A DNA stretch of 64,000 nucleotides from Phoronis australis (lineage: Eukaryota; Phoronida; Phoronidae). Within the stretch, counting starts at the first letter, position 1. The number at the start of each line of letters is the position of its first letter. Shown here one piece after another: positions 52,371 to 63,330 of the stretch. The notes below the pieces were generated by a model that searched no databases, was not told the origin of the DNA, and was given only the letters and a program-made list of their open reading frames with translations. The DNA lies in the NCBI GenBank assembly GCA_002633005.1, contig NMRA01000577.1, forward strand, positions 1 to 64,000, read 5' to 3'. The position numbers were made by a program, and so were the translations under genes.

Positions 52371-55345
52371 ACTGTGCGCTTTGTTCATAATTGGTGTAAT
52401 GTACGAGTCAAGGTGTACTACACATTTTCTGATCGTTGACGAAAGTTGGAACCGAGACTGGCACGCTCTGTCAACCAACAAATGGTATGACTTTTTGGCG
52501 TAGTCATATCAGAACATCTGTCTACAGATTTGAGTTAGTCGTATACGGCAGTCGTGAATGACTGGAACGTGTGGACAGGGTTTCGCATTAATCAGTGCTA
52601 GACATGGTAAGTCCCGACACTTGTTTAGCAATAATTGTTACTAGACTTGCCTTAGTCTTGGCACTTGGCCCAATAAAAAACACAAACTGGCAACAAGGGC
52701 TGACCAGTCATCTTTAGTGTGTTAACACTAATTTGACAGGCATCCATTTCAGTGAGCACAAACGTACAATGGAACACATTCCTCATCAAGACTGGTGTAT
52801 TCTATAGCGTTTAAAATATCACTTTCATCACAACAGTACAAATATATCTCTCTATATACAGTTTTAAATGAAATCATTTCATTATATTGACTTTTCCATA
52901 TTCAATTGTTAAATTGTCTAGAAACGTTTAGTGACTACTCAGTCATCCAGATGCAACCCATACTGTACGCAGTATGGGGCAAGTAATTCAGGGCCACTAC
53001 AGTCTCCACTGGTTTAAACAGGATTTCAATTCTTCATTTCCTTACATATGGACCGTGTTTACGAAAGACGTGGGCCTAAAACTTAAGTCTTGTCAAGCGA
53101 AACAATTTTCCTTGAGCTCCGCTCAAAAGCAAAAAAATAGCATTTTAGATAAAAATCCAGAAGATCGATAATGGCAACAGATTTCTGGATAATGACAACA
53201 GGTCAAAAACGAGTAATTTGGTTGCAAGAGGCCCCAGGACTGCCTTGCTGTAAGATGGTTACTTAATTCAAGCCACATGCACCATAGCGAATTTGGAATT
53301 TTAGGAATGGCTAATCCCAATACATTCTGAAATGTTTTCTTGTGTCACAAATCGTTTTCATGTTCCTGGTGGTAATACAAATCAAAATTCTATCACACCA
53401 AAGAACCAGACCAATTTTATGAAAGTAAAAGGCCTAATTCCATTTACGTCTTTTAGCCACCTTAACAGAGTAAAGTATAGCTTAAGAACACAAAACAAAG
53501 ACATCGTTTCTAAAACCTGAATTCAGAGCATTTTGAAGTACTTTATGTGAACACCACACTTGAGTATTGGGTATCTGATGGGCATTAACCAAGGAGTCAC
53601 GGTGAACAACTAAAAATGCCAACTTGGCCATGAGCCAAGGTTTACATAAAACAGAAATCTTAAAAGAACCAGTGGCAATACTTCACGCCAGTGTGACGAC
53701 CCCCTAGTGCCACTCGTTGGTGAGTGAATTGATTCCAACTTGCCAGTGAGTAACATTATTAAATATCTAGGTGTTTTCACTAGTTTGCACAAAAGTTGAA
53801 TTTTTCCTCGTTTTTCTAACGTACGTAGTCACAATCTTCCCCAGAGACCAACGCCTCATGAAAGTCCACAATTCCCCTGTTGATGAGCTCAGCTGCTGTG
53901 ATCACATTGACTATTTACACCATCACGTACAAGAGCACTTCCACACAACCACGTAATGTCTAAAAGATTTTACTGGTCACGACTGATTGTAAAAATAAGT
54001 TCTTATACTAAATGTAGGGGTACTGCAATATAGATTCGCAAATGGACATTTCATTCTAATTCAAAAATAAGTTTTCCTTACAAGTAGCCTATATAAACAG
54101 CATGAGAGATATGGTGAATGTGGGCCAGATTAAAGTGACTACTCTATTTCTCTAATAACATACTACAAAATAAACAATTTCAATTAGAAAATTGTAAACA
54201 ATCCTATAAACAAACTTTTTTTCTTAAACTAATAGAATAGTTACTATTTTGGCAGCTACAGGGGAGAACATTCTGACTAGAAATATACAAAATACTTCTC
54301 AAAAAAAATGTTGCTCTGCTTCAAAATCAGTGAAACTATGGGGCAAAGTTTTCCAGAATAATACAATGATTTGTTGCTGACAACAGTCCAACATCCATTC
54401 AACACTCATCAACCACTCTCTCCAATTGCTGCCATATGTTTAACTAAGCCAGAAGATGTTGACATGATGCTGTCAAAATACAATCAAGCCAACGAAATTT
54501 CATTTCGAAAATTCCTATAAAATCCACCATCCTGAGCTACACAACACAAGGTGAGTTCGCCACTTGCTGAGAAGTTGAAATTGACTTAAACTATATGATA
54601 AATCGCCAACATAGCTTATTTAACTTGAAAGTCTGGCATATTGTAATAAAAAAATATAAATGAACACATTGAAAATACTGCAGTTTAAAGTTCATGGTAA
54701 AGGGGATGGCTGGTGAAGACCAGGCACTAGATAGTTTCGTCTACAGATTTTCATCCATTAAACCCAGAGCAGACACCAACTAGAAAACAGTGCGTATGAA
54801 TATGTCAATCTTAATATGGCATGGGAGATGTGTTGCAAACATTCTAAGTCCCGTCAGCACACCACCTGTTGGCCACATCACGTGATCTGCACGGTCAGCA
54901 GAAGGTCCTCGGTTCAAGTCCCGGTCGGGGGCAGAAATCTTTTCAGACTTATTTTCATTAGGTCTTTTAATGTGGCCAACAGATGGTGTGCTGACGGGAC
55001 TTAGAATGTTAACAACATTCTTCAGTGTGTTCAGGTAAAACTAAAGTAAAGCAACAGGCCATCTGCCAGTTGGAGCACCCAAGAATGGATCTTCACTACA
55101 AATGATAGACTCCGTGTCAAATGAAAAATTGACATAGTCTACGACATAACATGATTACGACTTCAATAAGATTCGACCAAATGTAGAGCACACTGAAATG
55201 ACAATCAAGGGATTTAACAACATACCAACTGCAATCATTGAAAAAATTAAGATTAGAAGCTAACATGATGATATTGTCATTATATGACAATTTCCACTAC
55301 AACAGCATGACAATTAAAATAAGCAGTATCGGAACATATTCTTGT
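52371..55345. other. Interval between the two convergent genes
   Basis: I see no exon, RNA gene or long open frame here apart from the foldback element at 54831-55017. If the minus-strand gene uses a more distant poly(A) signal (TTTATT on the + strand at 52095-52100), the two 3'UTRs would overlap. Confidence 0.5.
54831..55017. mobile_element. Foldback element with a captured tRNA-like sequence
   Basis: Arms of about 48 bases (54831-54878 and 54970-55017) are inverted copies with about three mismatches (for example AAGTCCCGTCAGCACACCAC). The loop contains a tRNA-like part. An anticodon-type arm has stem TCTGC/GCAGA (54886-54890 and 54898-54902) around a 7-base loop. A 5-base variable region follows, then a T-arm with loop TTCAAGT (54913-54919) and a B-box GGTTCAAGTCC (54911-54921). 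No matching D-arm or 5' acceptor strand is present, so it is not a functional tRNA gene. Confidence 0.75.
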
Positions 55346-55365
55346 AGGGGAAGTAAGCCTTGCGG

Positions 55366-55371
55366 TTTATT
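55366..55371 (-). terminator. AATAAA poly(A) signal candidate for the PTPN3/4-like gene
   Basis: TTTATT on the + strand is AATAAA on the - strand, about 1.15 kb after the TAA stop. It is the nearest canonical signal I found downstream of the gene. Its use is inferred. Confidence 0.4.
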
Positions 55372-56525
55372 TCTATTGCCAAGAGCACGGATTACGCAGT
55401 CTCAAGTGTTATACATTGACAGAGATTAGACATTGTGAGCATGTTTATAAAAATATAAAAGATAGATATATAATACAAACATTCTCTGTACAATATTGGC
55501 TGACACGCCCACTCAAAATAAATAGCAGTTAACAATATGTACACACAAAACTGTAGACATCTTCCCTATGTGACACAAACAATTTTGTTCAATTCTCACA
55601 AACAATATTTACACAGGCAAAAATATGCCTGTTTACACAGGCAAAAAATATGCCAGTCATTCACCATCCTATAACTCTGCAGTCACAAGCCAATTAATCA
55701 ACGTCTAACTCTGTTACAAGTGTAAAGCCAACTGCCACGTTCGTTGCCATGGAAATGAAAAGGAATACATTCAACTCATTTAGAGATCTGAAGTTTCTGG
55801 TCTGCAGGTCTAAAGTAGGCGACTCATAAATGCCCCAATTTGTACACCGAGTAAATAATGCAAATTAGCTGAACACATTCAATGGAAATGAATTTTAACA
55901 CAGCACAAAAAGATGAAAGACGCACGAAAACAAATACATGATTATTAACTACAGCAACGATGGCCACAATTCCTTCACTTTGACGCTGACAGACCAGACA
56001 ACAATTAAAACCACGTTTTGTAGTAACAAAGCTAATACTGGCAATTAGACAAAAATAGCAGCGTTTGTGTGTGGAATAAGTCAAAGGATTGTACAATGAA
56101 TACAAACTAATGCTTTAGCACAAATGAACCACTTCCGAAATAGAAGCAAAGTCAAATAAATGCCTTTAGTTAATTAACTCAATGCAAACTAGTTCCAATG
56201 TTTTATGACAAGATGGACATTGTTGCTTGACCTTAGCTTATTTAAATGAACTTCAAACAGACGCATTATAGACCCTCCTCTATTGCAATACACTGGTTAT
56301 CAATGCTCATTCGCTCATCAATTCATATTAGTCGTTGACACAACTGTATGGATCATACAGAGGCACTCCCTCCAACACAAGCTGTGGCCCTGTCACATGT
56401 ATAGGCTTTCTGGGAAGCATGGCCCTGTAATCTGTATACACCATACATTTCCAGTGAGGCACAGACACACTGGTTACAGTTGCCAGTGGAATCTTCTCTA
56501 CGCTCTCGAGTTCCCCAGCCAATCA

Positions 56526-56563
56526 TTATCTGTGGTAGTCCTCTAATGGTTTCACAATTCCTT
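56526..56563 (-). CDS. PTPN4: PTPN3/4-like terminal coding exon (38 bases)
   Basis: Acceptor TTTCCTTGTAG. It encodes [12 protein letters not shown] and a TAA stop at 56528-56526, equivalent to the human ending EEGFVKPL. Longer minus-strand frames overlapping it downstream would be 3'UTR. Confidence 0.9.
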
Positions 56564-59500
56564 CTACAAGGAAATAAATGCACCACTGACAATATCTTGC
56601 TCTAATGCGCAATAACAATGAATGACCTTTAGATATATTCAATCCATTACTGAGATATAAATATCAAAACCACTACATCTCCAACCGCAGATTCTGCGTG
56701 TTAACAGTCTCCGCTCAGAGAGCTTTTTCATACCAACTTTACATCGGAACAATAAGAGCGTCCGCGTGAACTGCGAAGTTAGTAAAACATATCAGACCGC
56801 TTTCGGTCGATAGTTTTGGCAAATTTTGAAACATAATATCTCAGAAATCATTGAATTCTGATTCATAGGAAACATTCAGATGTTACACTTTGAGCACTGT
56901 TTTCCAAAAGGGAGTATCAGCATATTTGGGATCTCATCTAGAACTTTTATAACAAATAAAATTTGATCGTGTAATTGATGGTGTTTTTTTTGTATCAATG
57001 TACCTTTATTTTGTGGCTAAATTTTGCTTTTAGTAAAGACATTGCCACATGACCTAGTTAATGTGACCTAGTTAATGTGACCTAGTTAATGTGACCTAGT
57101 TAATGTGACCTAATCAATGTCAGATTGAGGGCCCTCTTGGAAAGCAGTGCTATCACTGAAGAGGCCACCCTCATTTTAAATATCACAATAAAAAAAAAAA
57201 AAAGATTGGTAAAAGATAAAAATCAAATTCTACACGCTTTTATCTTCCAGAAAAAGATTCTTTCACTGAATTAAAATTCCGAAGTTTTGTAGATAATTAG
57301 CTAAATAATATTCAAACTTGTCTATCCCTTAAGTGCAAGTAGAATTCCTCTTTTCAGGCAAATTTCCTCCCGGACAGGGGAGGGGTGCCCCTTCTTGTCG
57401 CTCCAAAATCATACTTCCCACACCTAAGACTCCCTCTTTTGAATTCCTAGACGTGTCCCTGCTTTTAAGGGACCAACTTCCAGAACCACACAGCAACACA
57501 CATGAATGGTATACAAGTAACAGGACTGCTTACCATTGTAAACTCTTAAGATTGCCTCACACACAAACTTGTATTGGCTCTGTAAATAGAGACAAGAACT
57601 CATTCAGTACCCATCTTTGATAGATGTAATGTAACAATAACTGAGAACGGATTCGTGTTTAATGGCAATCAAGATTGTCGCATCTCAAAATTTTCAAAAA
57701 GTCAACTGTCACAGCATTTTGGGTGCTTTTTCGGGTATAAGTCACATCCACTTCGCTTTTGTCACAAATACAAAACACATTAATAGCCATGACTAATATC
57801 ATCAGCTGTGGTAAGCATCAATAACAGATTTCATCACTTCCAAAAAATTCAAAAATCATCTCAAAAATTTTCGACAATAGATTTTCGCTTAAGTCTTCAT
57901 CAATACTTGTTACGAATCACTGTAGACGAGGGAGCTTACAGGAGCAACTCATTGCACAACAACCTGTCTACACCGATGCACAACGCACAGTGGCTATTTT
58001 TTATCATTCAAGCGCCTTCACGATGAAACTATATAAAGTGAATTGAATGAAGACTTACTGCAGTCTGAATTAACATGGCCCGTTGGTCTCTCATCTGTCG
58101 CACTATATCCAGCGGATATACTGGTTGGTTGGCTTCAATTAAACACATGGCTGTCTCCATGGTGATGAGCACCCCCGTCCTGCCAATACCAGCGCTGAAA
58201 CACAACCAACAGAGGTCACAAAACACAAGACCATCATTACAGCCCTGTTCAGTCTAGTCCAGATCACAAAGGGTACGTGACTTCGCAATGAACCACAGTC
58301 GGTTCCATCGTTACGTTCCTGTACTATCCAAACCCAGATCACACAGTGTACAAAGTGAATACCTTACCTGCAATGAACCACAGTCGGTTCCACCATCCCC
58401 ACCCTGTTCTGTCTAACCCTTATCACAAAGTCCAAGAAGTCACTGGAGTCATCAGGCACGCCATGGTCTGGCCAAGCAATATACTGCATCTGTAGAATAT
58501 GCTTTTCCTCGTTCGTCTGCAACAGTCAACACTTTTGTTATAAATTACTTGCGCACATTAGGGACTTCCGACAGCAAATTGCTGCTTTGGGATTCATTTT
58601 AGAATCATTTTAGCTGTAGGAACTAAAGAACAGGCAGAACGCGTGCAAAAAGAAATTTTGAAAAAACCTTTCATGATTTATTAAATAGAGACACATTTTT
58701 CCCAGGAAACTTGCAATGTTAATTTATAGGGTGTCCCAAAAGACAAACAATAAAATCTTTAATTAATCCCAAATTAACCCATTTATTATTTCAAAATTTG
58801 ATGGATATAAACTTCAGTCAATGACTGGTTTTTCTACAGAGTTTAACCATACCAGTAGGTTTGCCTTGATTTCTTGTACTTGAGAAAAGAACAAGAATTT
58901 GTCACATAGTGATTACAATGTTACTGGCAGCCTTCATACATGCACATTTTTAAGGCTACCACCTCATGAGGTTAGGTTTTTAGTGTAACAATAAGCCAAA
59001 TGAATATCTTAATAACAATTTTTGAAACATATCTCAAAATGATCGTTCAACTTAATCATCAAAATTTTGAAAGGGAAAGCCCCCTACCTCCATGTTAACC
59101 AGAGTGAACTCTCTGAAGGCAAACGAGTCTGTGTCTTGTTCCTTCAGACAGGTGAGTTGTAGAGTTCCCAGGTCTTCAGTCTCATACAGGTTGGGCCAGT
59201 ATTGATGACACTTCACCTAACAAGTACAACAAACAACATTGACAAAGTACGTTATGGGGACCGTCTCAAAGAAAATACAACTGTAACTGAAAGTCGTAAC
59301 TGCTTCAGCCAGACACATAACATGAAGGGCAGTTTCACAGAAAATGTCATTGTTTTTGAAGCAATTCCCACTGAAAGTCAGAACTGCTACTGTCAGATGC
59401 AAAAGCACACGGAGGCGTGGGACAACTAATGATGCTAAGCTAGACAGCCAATGAGGACGACCCATCTCTTGCACAGTGAACCACAATTCAGAACACGTCT

Positions 59501-62500
59501 GTCACTGTCAGACTGTGTTTCCATGATTCCAAAACTTGGAGGTTTAACTTTCTATCAGGAGGTGATCTCCTACTTTCAAGAATGTTAGACAAGTAACTCG
59601 GTACAAACGAGTAATTAGGACTCAGTTGGCAGATAAAGTTCACACACACACACACACACAATAAGCCTGTCATAGTGTCACCCTGAGTGGGTGAGTGGGT
59701 GGGTGGGACGGGGGAGGGAGGGAGGGAAATCCTTAATTTTTGTTACTAGTCTGTTCAGTGATACAATTTACTGTTATTTTTTATGAGCAACTACTTCAGA
59801 CTCGAAAACCTGGAGAGATGATGACCAGATTAATCAGTACATAGGAGATACCTATTCATTCACTTGACTTCTATATGTTCACTCACCCGTCCTTTCTCCA
59901 CCTTGGACGTCAGCATCACTACTAGTGACGACTGCTGTTCCCACACCATCTGCCAAAAGTCGGCCGACGTGTTAGGTAGTGCCCCCTGGGCAGCGATGTA
60001 ACGATTTACAATGCCGCTTCCAGGAATCTCCATCTGTAACGAAGAACGTCTAGTGAAACACCCAAGGCTAGCAAGAGTAGAACTATGGTGTTTTGTGAAT
60101 GAAATCGAAGAGTGAATGCAGGCCGTGACAAAACAATACAAAACTGTCAACTTTTTGAGACGTGTGTTAATACTTGTTATTGCAGACTGCTATGTCATGT
60201 TCTTCTGACTTGTGCGTACGAATTGTTAGTACTTGTTATTGCACACTGCTATGTCATGTTCTTCTGACTTGTGCGTACGAATTGTTAGTACTTGTTATTG
60301 CAGACTGCTATGTCATGTTATTCTGACTTATGCGTACGAATACGCTTGTTCCCCGCCTTATAAGTAGACTTGTTACTGCGTAGTTCTAGTGCCAGATGTC
60401 ACTCTCTCTAACTATATATTCTCGTGCCGCCTTTTTTTAATGTCATTCCACAAAATTAACATTTATGGTGGAGAAATGTCTACTGTACATAGTTATTTCA
60501 ATGGGTTTTGGTTGGACTTGGGACGATATCGGCGTAAATACTCGTGTTTCTTGATATAAAGTAGTTTATTTGCATTTGTTAGTTTTCCCATGTTCTCACA
60601 GTGTATTAACGTTTTGAACGCTTGCTACTGTATGCCCTTTGCCCTTTGCATTATGTAACATGTAAATTTGAACATAGTTTCTTTTTGTTACATTTGAGTT
60701 TACCTACTACTGTCATAAAAGAGTAAACCCCCCCAAGTCTGTTTTGTTTTGCTCCAACAGTACTATTCCAGATATAGAAATTACCTTGTGACTACTTGAT
60801 AAGACAGAACACCCTACAAACTTTAACTTTCAAACACCATGACCAATTATCCCATAGCTGGCTGTATCTTTACTTAACACATTAGCTGTTACCTAAATAC
60901 TTACATTCACATAGTTTGCATTGATATAATCTCCATCACACCCATTGCGTAACAACACCCTTGTTAAGTCATCTACAAGAATAACGACATGACAAAATAC
61001 TCAGTGAAAGTAAACAAGGAAGTTCACTACTTAATAATCAGATTGTACTGCAAAGTCCAGAATTCTTCTGTAGACTACAGCAAACAGTCTTCGATTTTTC
61101 AGAAAAGGTGCAATTTTCACAATTTTGGATTTACATTATGTGTACAATTACCACACAATTTCAGACGCCATTAATTATTGCAGTATTCTCATTTGTTGCG
61201 AAATCTTAAGGAAAGAACATTTACTGCATATTTTAATGAGTGCTTTCATTGGGTTACCGCATGTTAATTTTTTTTTTACAAATTTAAAAGAATCTGCTAA
61301 CAATTAGAGTTTCTGGAAACACACCTTTTAACTTTAACACAGCTAAAATATTCAATTAGGCCACAACATAGGTGAACAGTACAATTAAATTTTGTTAGTA
61401 AAATTTCGCAACAAGATTATAATTTATGCCAAAGGTTGTTACTAAATAGCATTTGCATAAATTTGAGCATTCGGACAGTAGATAATGAAGTAAGAAACTG
61501 CAAGGGACGTACAAGGAGATATGTCTCTGTATCTATTCTTAGCTATATTTTCAGCTTGCCTCGCTGCCAACATCGACATCCCAGGCTTTTTTCGGTAAAG
61601 TTGCTGAAAGTATACATAAAGCAACACCAGTTAGAGTGAGAGAAGCAGAATTTTTGTCCATGCAAGTCAATGATCTATTGTTGGATGCACAGTTGTTGAT
61701 AAGCTAAGAACCAGGTAATAGACAGTAAATCTTGGGGTATAAACACCATTTTACACTTTTACACATAAATGCTATAGTTTCCAGTTTCAAACACATCTAG
61801 TTAGCAAATAATTGTTTGAGAAATTATACGCAAAAAAGGCAATCGATTTATACAAAAACATAAAAATGCTGACCATCTGCAGATAACTGTAACTCATCAA
61901 GTTGATCGTCGGTGAAGACAGGGTAATTATGTTGTCTAATTGGTCGTACCACTTTGGACAATGCTAACAACTGACCCAGGCACAAAATGACATTTTGATA
62001 AGGTCACAGGTTCTCGTGGTCTTGCCACTATGGTTAAATGTTGACCATTCACTCGGCCAGAATATGACACTGTAATACAGTCATCATTTACACTGGTCTA
62101 AATGAAGCAAAAGTCCACTTATAACAGATTCTCATCACTTCTGCATACATAATGCAAATAGTTATTAAAATTCAGACTTTATAGCTCACCTCAAACTGAG
62201 CAATGGCAGCCCCGGACTCAACGCCCTCTTGTAGTAGGAGCAGAGACTCGGCTAGCAAGTCCCCACCACAGAGGGAGCTAGATATATGGTGAGTATCTGG
62301 GATGTACTGGAAGTCTGGCTCCTCCGGGTTGACACTGTCTTCACCGATATAGACTAGAATAGACATGGAGTAAGAGTATAGATACGGTGAAATGTAAAGA
62401 GTGAGACTAGACATTCCGTGTCACTGTCAATGACAAAGTGAAAGAAAAAGATTTGGATGAGCACAGGTAAAAAGCAATGTTATCTAATATTTCCAAAATC

Positions 62501-63024
62501 ATGTACAATGCATTCCCATCTCTACGCACTACCTGATATGCAACAAGAAGGGTCTACTAAAAAGACGTCAAAAGCATTTGACATTACAAATGAGGCCAGT
62601 TTCTTTATTGGTTGAAAATGATCTTGTCGCAGTTGTGTAGTTTCATTTTGTTACAAGAATTGGGAAGTGCCAAAAAAAAAAATAATAATAATAGCGCAAG
62701 GATAGTTGGCAAAATATGTGAATATTCTAATTCTGAGCAGACATATAAAAGTGATGTTCTCATTCTGACTAGAAAATACATTTTCTACACTGCACGCCAG
62801 CGCCACCTACCGTTGGGCCTGACAATGAGTAGTAGTTCGCCAGAGTGCGTCTCTCGCGCCGACCGTATGAACATGACGACCTGCTCGTGAGTATGCTCCG
62901 ACACGTCTCGCCCGTTAATGAACAACACCTGGTCACCCTCGTTCAGTCGTGGAATACACAGGTCGGCGGGCATACCGGGGGCGACACGTGACACAATGAT
63001 AGGCATACCTTGGTCCGCCCCACC
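56526..63024 (-). CDS. PTPN4: Tyrosine-protein phosphatase non-receptor type 3/4-like (FERM-PDZ-PTP), 10 coding exons, 5' end beyond the window
   Basis: PTPN3 and PTPN4 are cytosolic phosphatases held at the membrane cytoskeleton by a FERM domain, with a PDZ domain before the catalytic domain. The exons, 5' to 3' on the minus strand, are 63024-62811, 62353-62190, 61603-61513, 60972-60905, 60033-59887, 59216-59088, 58516-58368, 58194-58059, 57579-57534 and 56563-56526. Phases close exactly, giving 393 residues plus stop. Present are most of the PDZ domain, the EPDFQYIPD linker and the whole PTP domain with WPDHG and [10 protein letters not shown], so the enzyme should be active. The FERM domain and first PDZ strand lie to the right. 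Vertebrates have two paralogues. This is probably the single invertebrate gene, so the symbol marks the family only. Confidence 0.95.
57048..57120. repeat. 14-bp minisatellite (5 copies)
   Basis: GTGACCTAGTTAAT repeated in tandem, with the last copy degraded. It lies in the last intron of the minus-strand gene. Confidence 0.9.
57534..57579 (-). CDS. PTPN4: PTPN3/4-like exon: last helix of the PTP domain (46 bases)
   Basis: Acceptor CTATTTACAG, donor GTAAGC, phase 0 to 1. [15 protein letters not shown] matches human SQYRFVCEAILKVYE. It is too short to appear as an open frame and was found by motif search. Confidence 0.93.
58059..58194 (-). CDS. PTPN4: PTPN3/4-like exon: P-loop
   Basis: Acceptor TTGTGTTTCAG, donor GTAAGT, 136 bases, phase 2 to 0. 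[20 protein letters not shown] then [13 protein letters not shown] is nearly identical to human PTPN4. Joined to the previous exon, the signature [10 protein letters not shown] is intact. Confidence 0.97.
58368..58516 (-). CDS. PTPN4: PTPN3/4-like exon: WPD loop
   Basis: Acceptor GACTGTTGCAG, donor GTAAGG, 149 bases, phase 0 to 2. [20 protein letters not shown] has the general-acid Asp in WPDHG, and the exon ends VVHC with the catalytic Cys. Confidence 0.97.
59088..59216 (-). CDS. PTPN4: PTPN3/4-like exon: PTP domain
   Basis: Acceptor CTTGTTAG, donor GTAGGG, 129 bases, phase 0 to 0. It begins [17 protein letters not shown] and ends [12 protein letters not shown], the strands before the WPD loop. 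Confidence 0.94.
59641..59661. repeat. (CA)10 microsatellite
   Basis: A run of CA dinucleotides in an intron of the PTPN3/4-like gene. Confidence 0.95.
59693..59727 (+). repeat. G-rich tract able to form a G-quadruplex
   Basis: At least six runs of three or more G in about 35 bases (GGGTGGGTGGGACGGGGGAG, then GGAGGGAGGGA). The G-rich strand is the non-template strand for + transcription, so the pre-mRNA of the minus gene would be C-rich here. Confidence 0.7.
59887..60033 (-). CDS. PTPN4: PTPN3/4-like exon: PTP domain core
   Basis: Acceptor CTTCGTTACAG, donor GTGAGT, 147 bases, phase 0 to 0. [20 protein letters not shown] then [20 protein letters not shown] is the conserved PTP core, with a substituted AAQGAL where most enzymes have ATQGPL. 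Confidence 0.96.
60171..60345. repeat. 59-bp tandem repeat (about 3 copies)
   Basis: TACTTGTTATTGCAGACTGC and the bases that follow recur at 60171, 60230 and 60289, a 59-base period with only a few differences. It lies in the intron between exons 60972-60905 and 60033-59887. Confidence 0.92.
60905..60972 (-). CDS. PTPN4: PTPN3/4-like exon: pTyr-loop and DYINANY region
   Basis: Acceptor ATTCTTGTAG, donor GTAAGT, 68 bases, phase 1 to 0. [20 protein letters not shown], then YVN, gives the conserved DYINANY motif. Confidence 0.96.
61513..61603 (-). CDS. PTPN4: PTPN3/4-like exon: PTP domain start
   Basis: Acceptor ATACTTTCAG, donor GTACGT, 91 bases, phase 0 to 1. [19 protein letters not shown], then [12 protein letters not shown], is close to human [19 protein letters not shown] and [10 protein letters not shown]. 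Confidence 0.96.
62190..62353 (-). CDS. PTPN4: PTPN3/4-like exon: PDZ to PTP linker
   Basis: Acceptor ATTCTAG, donor GTGAGC, 164 bases, phase 1 to 0. It carries [10 protein letters not shown] (human [10 protein letters not shown]), then a helical stretch [20 protein letters not shown], equivalent to the linker that precedes the PTP domain in PTPN4. Confidence 0.93.
62811..63024 (-). CDS. PTPN4: PTPN3/4-like exon: PDZ domain
   Basis: Acceptor TCTCCTATAG, donor GTAGGT, 214 bases, phase 0 to 1. [20 protein letters not shown] and [20 protein letters not shown] match the PTPN4 PDZ domain ([34 protein letters not shown]). The preceding carboxylate-binding loop exon is out of the window. The exon start is embedded in a 71-bp tandem array. 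Confidence 0.96.
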
Positions 63025-63330
63025 CTATAGGAGACAAATTGGGGACTTATTAGAACATTATAGACAAAGATGGCTATGCCTTGGTCCGCCCCACCCTATA
63101 GGAGACAAATTGGGGACGTATTAGAACATTATAGACAATGATGGGTATGCCTTGGTCTGCCCCACCCTATAGGAGACAAATTGGGGACGTATTAGAACAT
63201 TATAGACAACGATGGCTATGCCTTGATCTTTCTCACCCTGTAATGAGACAAATAGGGGGCTTACTGTAACATTTATACACAAGGATGGCTATGCCTTGGT
63301 CTGCCCCACCCTGTAGGGAGACAAAGACGA
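62990..63330. repeat. 71-bp tandem array that includes the PDZ exon's 3' splice site
   Basis: About five units, with corresponding acceptor positions at 63024, 63095, 63166, 63237 and 63310 (spacings 71, 71, 71, 73). Each unit contains the start of the PDZ exon (the block read on + as TGCCTTGGTCCGCCCCACC), the acceptor and about 40 bases of intron. The leftmost unit is the real exon start. The others lie upstream in the intron as copies with near-intact CTATAG or TTACAG acceptors. Confidence 0.9.

Noticed and set aside
54886-54930. Complete tRNA gene
   Set aside because: The anticodon-like arm and T-arm are present, but the D-arm and the 5' acceptor strand are replaced by the foldback arm.
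56328-56592. Minus-strand frames of 64 and 79 codons at the end of the PTPN3/4-like gene
   Set aside because: The spliced frame ends at the TAA at 56526, with the C-terminus matching the family. The longer frames are out of phase 3'UTR.
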